Shown one piece after another: positions 58,175-64,000 of a stretch of DNA of 64,000 nt. A program made the translations under genes and the position numbers. Below the pieces are notes generated by a model, which was not told the origin of the DNA, did not search any database, and saw only the letters and a list, made by a program, of their open reading frames with translations. Positions within the stretch are counted from its first letter, which is position 1, and the number at the start of each line of letters is the position of its first letter. Location of the stretch: positions 15,763 to 79,762 of the forward strand of contig CAZACK010000009.1 of assembly GCA_964483455.1 (NCBI GenBank). The letters are read 5' to 3'. The DNA comes from CAYZJD01 sp964483455. GTDB taxonomy: Bacteria > Acidobacteriota > Terriglobia > Bryobacterales > Bryobacteraceae.

Positions 58175-59860
58175 GTGCTCGACAGCCTTCTCAGCCGCTT
58201 GGAAGAGGCCAAGCGCCGGTTCGGCCCCGGCGAGGCCGAACGGACCGCACGCATTCTTTCCGCGCTTGCCCGGCGGCGCTTTCCCGACGCGGCTTCCCTG
58301 ATCCGGTTTCACGAGGCACTTCTGTTCTTGCGGGCCTATCCGGCCAGTCGCGAAATTGCGCGTTTGGCGGAGGAACAGCTTGCGTCTTTTCACGAGCGCG
58401 TGAAGCGGCTTCTGTCCGCCGGCGCGGACCTCGATCCCTTCGAGGCGCCGGAGGTTTCGGGAATCGCCGGAACCGAGTTCTCGGCAATCCTAAGCTACGA
58501 AGCTGTCCGGCGACTGCTCGCGGCGTTCCCTGCCGAGATCCGACTCGATTGGGACAACTACGAAGTCACGGACCGGCTGGCCGGCGCCTGGCGCCGGTTC
58601 CTGCCGCTGCTGGAAGAAGACTCGATGGTGGAGGCGTACGTCCCCTACGTCGAGTGGCTGCAAGCGGCGCTGCCGGCTGGCCTCCGCGAATTACCCTGGC
58701 TCGTGCGGCGCTTCGAATCTCTCCCGTTCGGCGCCAAGAACAGAGAGGATCTATGGAACGCCCTGGAACTTCCGGTCCGGTGGGACCTGCGGCGCTCCCG
58801 CGCCGCCCGGACGACAATGAGGCGGCCGGCCGGCCGTGTCTTCTGCCACGAAACGCCACTGATTCGGCGAGGCGAGGTGTCGCTAGCCGCGGAACTGGCC
58901 TCGCCGCCGCGTCCGTTGAAGCGGCTGCCGGTCGCAGAAGGCGATCGGCTCTTGGAAATGGCGCGGGCAACTTCGGCGGTCCGGTTTCGGGAGCTGCACG
59001 GCTTCACGTACGGCGATGCCTCGCATGTGTATCGGGCGGCGATCGGCCGTGGCGTCGAGATCGTTGTCTGCGGCGTCCCGCCGGAGCACCGCCTGCCGCT
59101 CCGCGCCTACCACGCGGCGATGTTCTTCAAGAACGGCGTGCCGGTCGGGTACTTCGAGACGCTGACTCTGTTCGAGCGCATGGAGGTGGGCTTCAATGTG
59201 TACTACACGTTCCGCGAGGGCGAGTCGGCCTGGCTGCTCGGCCGGATCTTGCGCCTCTTCCGCCAGCTTCTCGGTGTGAGCGTGTTCTCGATGGACCCGT
59301 ACCAGATCGGCCATGAAAATGAAGAAGCAATCGAAGCCGGCGCGTTCTGGTTCTATCGCAAGCTCGGCTTCCGGCCCGTGCGCCCGGACTTGCGCAGGCT
59401 GGCGGAAGCGGAGGAAACCAAGCTGCACCGCGACCCGGCGTATCGAACTCCGGCCCGAACGCTGCGCAAGCTGGCCGCGGGGCACATGGTCTACGAGATG
59501 CCCGGAGCCGTCCAGGGCGACTGGGACGAGTTCCACATCCGCAACATCGGCCTTGCCGTCCAGCGCCGCATGGCCGAGCGCTTCGGCGGTGACGCACAGA
59601 AGATGCAGAATGCCGCGCGTGTCGAGGTGTCCCGCATCCTCGGCGGGAAGCCCGGCGAATCGAAAGCGTTCGACGCCTTCGCCGTGCTGTTGTCGGCTAT
59701 CCCCGACCTCTCCCGGTGGTCCGACGCGGACAAGGCGGCACTGGCCGTGATTATTCGAGCCAAATCAGCGCCGGAGGAATTCCGCTACGTGCGGCTGTTG
59801 CAGCGTCACCGGCGGCTGAGGGAGGTGTTGCGCAGGATGGGCTCGCTGGCGCCATCATGA
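58175..59860 (+). CDS. Protein of unknown function with a GNAT-like domain
   Basis: GTG 58175 gives 561 residues. The N-terminal 290 residues are helical (LSRLEEAKRRFGPGEAERTA, LRAYPASREIARLAEEQLAS). At about 290-410 a GNAT-like acyltransferase pattern appears: YHAAMFFKNGVPVGYFETLT, NVYYTFREGESAWLLGRILR, and QIGHENEEAIEAGAFWFYRK LGFRPV, the last resembling the typical helix plus FYxKxGF motif. The C-terminus is helical again. It is divergent from the tail-like gene with a 148-bp shared upstream region. Function unknown. Confidence 0.65.
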   Translation: MLDSLLSRLEEAKRRFGPGEAERTARILSALARRRFPDAASLIRFHEALLFLRAYPASREIARLAEEQLASFHERVKRLLSAGADLDPFEAPEVSGIAGTEFSAILSYEAVRRLLAAFPAEIRLDWDNYEVTDRLAGAWRRFLPLLEEDSMVEAYVPYVEWLQAALPAGLRELPWLVRRFESLPFGAKNREDLWNALELPVRWDLRRSRAARTTMRRPAGRVFCHETPLIRRGEVSLAAELASPPRPLKRLPVAEGDRLLEMARATSAVRFRELHGFTYGDASHVYRAAIGRGVEIVVCGVPPEHRLPLRAYHAAMFFKNGVPVGYFETLTLFERMEVGFNVYYTFREGESAWLLGRILRLFRQLLGVSVFSMDPYQIGHENEEAIEAGAFWFYRKLGFRPVRPDLRRLAEAEETKLHRDPAYRTPARTLRKLAAGHMVYEMPGAVQGDWDEFHIRNIGLAVQRRMAERFGGDAQKMQNAARVEVSRILGGKPGESKAFDAFAVLLSAIPDLSRWSDADKAALAVIIRAKSAPEEFRYVRLLQRHRRLREVLRRMGSLAPS

Positions 59861-59876
59861 TGGCCGAACGCGGAAG

Positions 59877-60380
59877 CTACCCGAAGATTTCTGCCGCGCC
59901 GATTTCGGCGCCGTACTCGGGCAGCCGGAAGGCAGGAACCCGGAGCAGCCCTTCGTCGCCATACACAAACAGCTTCCTATTGACCGGGTCCACCAGCCAC
60001 ACGTGTTGAACGCCCCAGGAGTGGAACTCCTCCAGCTTGCGCACACTATCCGCCAGCCGGTCGTCCGGCGAGACAATCTCGATGGCCACCAACGGAGGAG
60101 CGGAGGGCACCGGTTCTTCGGGCTGTTCCCCGGCAAACACCGCCACATCCGGAATGCGGAACCGGCCCGATGCCAGGCGATGGCGAAGCTCCGGGTAGGC
60201 GCGTAACGGCAATCGGGACCGCAGCTCGTAGAACAGTTCGATCAGCCTGCCCTGGATCCTGCTGTGATCTTTCTCTCCCACATTCCGCTCCACGACCTCC
60301 CCGTTGAGGTACTCGCGGTCCGGGCCGTCAAAGCTGGTCCGCAGGTACTCGTCTACTGAAACGAGGGGCTTGGCCGCCAT
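59877..60380 (-). CDS. Uma2-family PD-(D/E)XK nuclease-like protein
   Basis: The 167-residue protein matches Uma2 (DUF820): SVDEYLRTSFDGPDREYLNG EVV, GRLIELFYELRSRLPLRAYP ELR, RIPDVAVFAGEQPE, LVAIEIVSPDDRLADSVRKL and VWLVDPVNRKLFVY. The D/E-x-E/K core (IPDVAVF, AIEIVSP) is intact. Uma2 proteins are very numerous in some phyla; their role is not settled. It converges on the GNAT-like gene with a 16-bp gap. Confidence 0.9.
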   Translation of the reverse strand: MAAKPLVSVDEYLRTSFDGPDREYLNGEVVERNVGEKDHSRIQGRLIELFYELRSRLPLRAYPELRHRLASGRFRIPDVAVFAGEQPEEPVPSAPPLVAIEIVSPDDRLADSVRKLEEFHSWGVQHVWLVDPVNRKLFVYGDEGLLRVPAFRLPEYGAEIGAAEIFG

Positions 60381-60630
60381 TTGAGTCTTACTCTAGCATG
60401 CACGGTGGCGGCGGATCGGGCCGGAACCGCTTCTGGGACTGATGTGCCGGATGGGTCAGTTTGGAAGCTGGGTGGCGAAAGGCTCTGAGAATGTTCCTAA
60501 CTACGGCCCTACGTCGCGTTCCGCATGTCGATGCTGCGTTTCCCGTCTGGCGCGGCTAACGCTGGGAACGACCATCGGTAACCTCCGGCCGCACGGACAG
60601 CAAGCAGCCGCGCCGTCACCTTCCGTGGGA

Positions 60631-60636
60631 TATCAT
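60631..60636 (+). promoter_or_regulatory. -10 hexamer TATCAT, 6 nt before the Phd-like GTG
   Basis: TATCAT, six bases (CGAAGC), GTG 60643. Leaderless geometry. Confidence 0.6.
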
Positions 60637-60642
60637 CGAAGC

Positions 60643-60915
60643 GTGGACGCCGTCCCCATGAGCGATGCGGAGGTGGCGCGCGACTTTCATGCTGTCCTTG
60701 AGAATGTCGCGCAGGGCGCTGAAGTAATCGTCGAGCGAACCCACCGGACGGTGGCCGTCATCAAGCCCCCGGAGCGGCCGGGCCGTTCCATCGACGAGTG
60801 CAGCCCCCTGCCGCGCAACCGTGGCTACAAGGCGACACTCGATGAGAACTTCGCCCAGGACTTGAAGGATATTATCGACCAACGCAAACCTCTGGATCCG
60901 TCGAGATGGGAGTGA
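60643..60915 (+). CDS. Phd/YefM-like antitoxin
   Basis: GTG 60643 gives 90 residues: VPMSDAEVARDFHAVLENVA, QGAEVIVERTHRTVAVIKPP, the Phd/YefM DNA-binding fold (the segment VARDFHAVL...GAEVIVER...VAVI is typical), and a toxin-binding tail (LDENFAQDLKDIIDQRKPLD). It looks intact, but the VapC it should neutralise, overlapping its end by 10 bp, is broken. Confidence 0.8.
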   Translation: MDAVPMSDAEVARDFHAVLENVAQGAEVIVERTHRTVAVIKPPERPGRSIDECSPLPRNRGYKATLDENFAQDLKDIIDQRKPLDPSRWE

Positions 60916-61060
60916 TCCTCGACTCCAGCGTCGTGATCGGCGTCGAGCGCCAAGGCCAACCGGTGGAAGGGTTGCTGACGGGCCTGCGCACTTCCGGATG
61001 ATCCCCGGCCTCGAGGTGACAGAACTCTGAGGAATCGCAGGTTCGTGGCCGCGACCCCAT
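60906..61060 (+). pseudogene. VapC-like PIN toxin, broken after 31 residues
   Basis: ATG 60906 begins MGVILDSSVVIGVERQGQPV EGLLTGLRTSG and stops at 60999-61001. LDSSVVIGVER is the first PIN strand with the first catalytic aspartate. In the region after the stop a fragment resembling the next strand (GLEVTEL, then TGA) can be read in another frame. Several lesions and loss of the remaining acidic residues mean no active toxin. Confidence 0.72.
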
Positions 61061-61116
61061 AGGAGCGGATCCTGAATCGCCTCCCGCACGCGCGATGAAA
61101 CGATGCCGGCAGGACG

Positions 61117-62625
61117 TCAAGGCTCGCGGCCCTGGCCCTCCTGCTTTGCCGCGCCCAGGATCGCGGCCACCAGCCCGTCGATCGTATAGGGGTTCGCCTC
61201 CACCGCGATGGTCAGCCCGAGATTGCGCGCAGTGGCCGAGGTGACCGGCCCGATCGAGGCGACACGTACCGCCTTCAACGGGACATTGGCCGCCGCCAGC
61301 ACGAAGTTCTTCACCGTGGAGGAACTGGTGAACGTGATCCAGTCGGGCTTGCGGCTGGAGCCGAAAATCTCCGCCGCACGCTGCCGGGCGTTCTCCGGCA
61401 TCACCGTGCGGTACGCCTCGACGACATCGACGAGCGCGCCGCGGCGGTTCAACTCGGCCGGCACGAGGTCGCGGGCGACCGCGGCTCGCGGAAGCAGGAT
61501 CCGCTGACCTTTGAGATCCCGCCCGGCAAAGGCTTCGATCAGGCTCTCGGCCACGTAGACCGGCGGCATCAAGTCCACTTTCAGGTGCAGCTTCTCGACG
61601 GCGCGGCGCGTCGCGGGACCGATGGCGCAGATCTTCGCCCGCAGCGCGCGCAGGTCCGCCGGCGAGGCGTCGAGCCGGTCGAGAAAGAAACGCACTCCGT
61701 TCGCGCTGGTGAAGATCAGCCAGTCGTACGACGTGAGGCGCGACAGGGCGGCGTCGAGCGGAGCGCAATTCTCCGGAGGACGGATCTCGATGGTCGGGAA
61801 CTCGATCACGTCGGCGCCGAGCGACCGCAGCCGGACGGTCAGTTCTTCCGCCTGCTCCTTGGCGCGGGTGACCACGATTCGCCGTCCGAACAGCGGCAGC
61901 CGCTCGAACCAGTTCAGCTTCTCGCGCAGCTTCACGACTTCGCCGACGATGATGGTCGCCGGCGGCTTCATTCCCTGCTCCCCGATCAGCCGCGGGAGCG
62001 TGGCCAGCGTTCCGGCGATGGTCTGCTGATCCGGCCGCGTCCCCCAGCGCACCGCCAAGGCCGGCGTTTCCGGAGACCGCCCGCGCGCAATGATCTCCGC
62101 CGCAATCCGGCCGAAAGTGGTCAGCCCCATGAAGATGACCAAGGTTTCCGCCAGGCCGACCTTGTCCCAATCGATGGCATCCACGGCGTGGCCGGTCACG
62201 AAAGTGACTACCGAGGTGTGCTCGCGATGCGTCAGGGGAACTCCGGTGTAGGCGGCGATCCCCAGCGGTGAGGCAACCCCGGGCACGACCTCGAACGGCA
62301 CGCCGGCATCGGCCAGCGCCTCCGCCTCCTCCCCGCCGCGTCCGAAGATAAACGGATCGCCGCCCTTGAGCCGCACAACAACCAAGCCGAGCCGCGCGTG
62401 CTCGACGAGCATGCTGCAAATTTCCTCCTGGGAGAACACCCGCACGGCCTTCTTCTTGCCGACGTAAATGCGCTTGGCGTGCGGCGGGGCGAGATCGAGG
62501 AGGGCTTCCGACGCGAGGTGGTCGAACAATACGACGTCGGCGGATTGCAGCGCCTTGCGGCCCTTCGCGGTGATGAGCTCGGGATCGCCCGGCCCCGCGC
62601 CGACCAGATACACCTTTCCGGTCAC
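61117..62625 (-). CDS. Uroporphyrinogen-III C-methyltransferase / uroporphyrinogen-III synthase fusion
   Basis: GTG 62625 overlaps the hemC stop (GTGA). The 502-residue protein has a CobA/CysG methyltransferase domain (about 1-245: KVYLVGAGPGDPELITAKGR, VVVRLKGGDPFIFGRGGEEA, PGVASPLGIAAYTGVPLTHR, ETLVIFMGL) followed by a HemD domain (about 250-500: RIVVTRAKEQAEELTVRLRS, DWLIFTSANGVRFFLDRL, SIGPVTSATARNLGL). It closes the ring to uroporphyrinogen III and methylates it toward sirohaem and corrins. Confidence 0.94.
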   Translation of the reverse strand: MTGKVYLVGAGPGDPELITAKGRKALQSADVVLFDHLASEALLDLAPPHAKRIYVGKKKAVRVFSQEEICSMLVEHARLGLVVVRLKGGDPFIFGRGGEEAEALADAGVPFEVVPGVASPLGIAAYTGVPLTHREHTSVVTFVTGHAVDAIDWDKVGLAETLVIFMGLTTFGRIAAEIIARGRSPETPALAVRWGTRPDQQTIAGTLATLPRLIGEQGMKPPATIIVGEVVKLREKLNWFERLPLFGRRIVVTRAKEQAEELTVRLRSLGADVIEFPTIEIRPPENCAPLDAALSRLTSYDWLIFTSANGVRFFLDRLDASPADLRALRAKICAIGPATRRAVEKLHLKVDLMPPVYVAESLIEAFAGRDLKGQRILLPRAAVARDLVPAELNRRGALVDVVEAYRTVMPENARQRAAEIFGSSRKPDWITFTSSSTVKNFVLAAANVPLKAVRVASIGPVTSATARNLGLTIAVEANPYTIDGLVAAILGAAKQEGQGREP

Positions 62626-63548
62626 GTTCGTCCTTCGACGGGTCCGCCGTAGACGGCCTCGAGGATGGCGCGGGCGCCGGCGTCCAAAAGCTGCCGGCCG
62701 AGGTCGCGGCCCAGGGACTCCGCGGCCGAAGGCGCGCCTTCCGCTTGGCGGCGAACCACGAGGCTGCCGTCGGGAGCAACCACGACGGCGAGCAATCGCA
62801 GCCGGTCGAGTTCGACGCGCGCGTGAGCGCCGACGGGCACCTGGCATCCGCCGCCGAGCGCGGCCAGCACGGCCCGCTCGGCGGTGACGGCGGCGCGCGT
62901 ATCCGCATGGTCCAGTTTGCGGCAGATGCGCTCGGCCTCCCCGCCGTCGGTCCGGGTCTCGACGGCGAGCGCACCTTGTCCCACCGCCGGGCACATGACC
63001 TCGGGCGTCAGGATGTCGGCGATGCGATCCTGCCAGCCGAGCCGCTTCAGCCCGGCGCAGGCGAGGACGATGGCGTCGTACCGGCCCTCGTCCAGCTTGC
63101 GGAGACGCGTGTCGAGGTTGCCGCGAATGGGCTCGATGGCGAGGTCGGGGCGAGCCGCGCGGAGTTGCGCGACACGGCGCAGGGAACTGGTGCCGACCCT
63201 GGCGCCGGTTTCCAGATCGGCGAGCCGGCGCCCGACCAGCGCGTCGCGAGCATCCTCGCGCTCGGGGATGGCGGCAAGGCCCAGTCCCGCCGGCAGCGCC
63301 GTCGGCAGGTCCTTGAGGCTGTGCACGGCCACGTCCACCCGCCCCTCGATCAGCGCCTCCTCGATTTCTTTCGTGAACAGGCCCTTCGTCCCGACCTTGG
63401 CGAGCGGCACGTCGGTGATTTTGTCGCCGGTTGTCTTGATGATGTCGATGCGGCAGGTTGCGCCGAGGGACTCGAGCCGGCCGCGGGTCCATTCGGCCTG
63501 CCACAGCGCGAGCGCCGAGCCGCGGGATCCGATGACGAGCGCGGTCAT
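62622..63548 (-). CDS. hemC: Hydroxymethylbilane synthase (porphobilinogen deaminase)
   Basis: A 308-residue enzyme that joins four porphobilinogens. Motifs: VIGSRGSALALWQAEW, TTGDKITDVPLAKVGTKGLF TKEIEEAL, VAVHSLKDLPTALPAGL, GTSSLRRVAQLRAARPDL, RGNLDTRLRKL and the dipyrromethane-binding cysteine loop LAALGGGCQVPVGAHARV. The ATG overlaps the hemA stop, and the stop overlaps the next start, giving a tight operon. Confidence 0.97.
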   Translation of the reverse strand: MTALVIGSRGSALALWQAEWTRGRLESLGATCRIDIIKTTGDKITDVPLAKVGTKGLFTKEIEEALIEGRVDVAVHSLKDLPTALPAGLGLAAIPEREDARDALVGRRLADLETGARVGTSSLRRVAQLRAARPDLAIEPIRGNLDTRLRKLDEGRYDAIVLACAGLKRLGWQDRIADILTPEVMCPAVGQGALAVETRTDGGEAERICRKLDHADTRAAVTAERAVLAALGGGCQVPVGAHARVELDRLRLLAVVVAPDGSLVVRRQAEGAPSAAESLGRDLGRQLLDAGARAILEAVYGGPVEGRT

Positions 63549-64000
63549 TCGTCCAGCCGGAAGACGCGCCGGATCAGGTCGATGGTCTGAAGCCCGTTGG
63601 GGCCGCCGGCCTGTTTCCGGAGTTCGGCGATCGGCGCATGGGCGATCTTGCCGATCAGGCCCCGCGTCAGCGATTCCAGCGCCTCTTCCTGCCGCGGGGT
63701 CAGGGGGCCGAGCTTGCCGCGCACGCGCTCGATCTCGGCCTGGCGAAGCTCCTCCAGACGCTCCTGGAGGCCGACGATGGTCGGCGCCACCTCGCGCGCC
63801 TGGAGACGCGAGACCGTCCGCTCGACTTCCTGGTCGATGATCTCCTCAGCCTCTTCGGCCTGCTTGCGCCGCTCGCGGCGGTTGGCCTCGACCACCTTTT
63901 GCAGGTCGTCGATGTCGTAGAGGAAGACGTTGTCGAGGTCGTTCACCGCCGGCTCGATGTTGCGCGGCACGGCGATGTCGATGAGGAACATCGGGCGGTT
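63545..64000 (-). CDS. hemA: Glutamyl-tRNA reductase, C-terminal part (runs off the window)
   Basis: The visible 150 or so residues start within the nucleotide-binding domain (MFLIDIAVPRNIEPAVNDLD, NVFLYDIDDLQKVVEANRRE) and continue through the dimerisation helices (EEIIDQEVERTVSRLQAREV, LTPRQEEALESLTRGLIGKI). This is the C-terminal third of HemA, which reduces glutamyl-tRNA to glutamate semialdehyde. The true start lies beyond 64000. Confidence 0.95.
   Translation of the reverse strand, partial: NRPMFLIDIAVPRNIEPAVNDLDNVFLYDIDDLQKVVEANRRERRKQAEEAEEIIDQEVERTVSRLQAREVAPTIVGLQERLEELRQAEIERVRGKLGPLTPRQEEALESLTRGLIGKIAHAPIAELRKQAGGPNGLQTIDLIRRVFRLDE

Noticed and set aside
55285..60380. Complete prophage
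   Set aside because: Only one tail-like protein is seen; no integrase, terminase, portal or capsid genes are present.
60381..60642. A gene between the Uma2-like and Phd-like genes
   Set aside because: Only short frames without recognisable motifs; nothing supported beyond the promoter of the Phd-like gene.
62626..63504. Long frame upstream of the CobA-HemD fusion overlapping hemC
   Set aside because: Arginine- and glycine-rich shadow of hemC; the methyltransferase domain starts at GTG 62625.

Overview
The window is a GC-rich chromosomal stretch from an Acidobacteriota bacterium, most likely of the Bryobacterales/Solibacter group. The assignment rests on an exported esterase carrying the Solibacter-type C-terminal domain (TIGR03437-like), an exported Acidobacterial von Willebrand protein (TIGR03436-like), an Oar-like outer-membrane barrel, many Tat- or Sec-exported sugar enzymes, and several families of short palindromic repeats. 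A run of exactly 100 N at 42233-42332, flanked by a 55-nt direct duplication, shows that this is a draft assembly. No database search was possible, so all family names are recognised by eye.

Layout. 0-10 kb: recJ; a broken Gfo/Idh/MocA oxidoreductase; a Tat-exported DUF362 protein and a Tat-exported SelA-like PLP enzyme; then MFS transporter/trpS (minus strand), an RlmD-like rRNA methyltransferase and a single type IV prepilin. 10-22 kb: exported proteins (Tat protein, TIGR03437 esterase, ManD-like enolase-superfamily enzyme, TPR protein, alpha-galactosidase-like lipoprotein), interrupted at 17.1-18.1 kb by a decayed AbiE-type toxin-antitoxin cassette between inverted repeats. 22-29 kb: a DPM1-like glycosyltransferase, then a fadN-fadA-fadE beta-oxidation operon on the minus strand. 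29-36 kb: HicBA, two membrane proteins, an ABC exporter, a truncated VapC next to tRNA-Ser(UGA), a secreted glycosidase-like protein and an intact FitAB/VapBC pair. 35.6-41.5 kb: an exported Memo-AMMECR1 fusion, two PHP-type metallohydrolases, two small envelope proteins and recX. 41.8-47 kb: a TIGR03790-like protein split by the gap, a 2-keto-3-deoxypentonate dehydratase/alpha-ketoglutarate semialdehyde dehydrogenase pair (lower Weimberg pathway), LemA-like and lpxD. 47-55 kb: a ParDE remnant, an Oar-like barrel, then a run of vWA protein, membrane coiled coil, MoxR ATPase and TraB/ChaN-like protein. 55-64 kb: a large phage-tail-like protein, a GNAT-like protein, a Uma2 nuclease-like protein, a Phd antitoxin with a broken VapC, and the tetrapyrrole operon hemA-hemC-cobA/hemD, with hemA running off the end.

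Three themes stand out. (1) Toxin-antitoxin modules are numerous and mostly dying: two intact, four broken. (2) Several families of palindromic repeats sit exactly at gene ends or inside coding ends; one family supplies the stop codon of both genes flanking the AbiE cassette. (3) At least eight genes show a TANNNT hexamer exactly six nucleotides before the start codon, the geometry of leaderless transcription. The best candidate for an undescribed functional unit is the vWA / coiled-coil / MoxR / TraB-like block at 50.6-55.2 kb.
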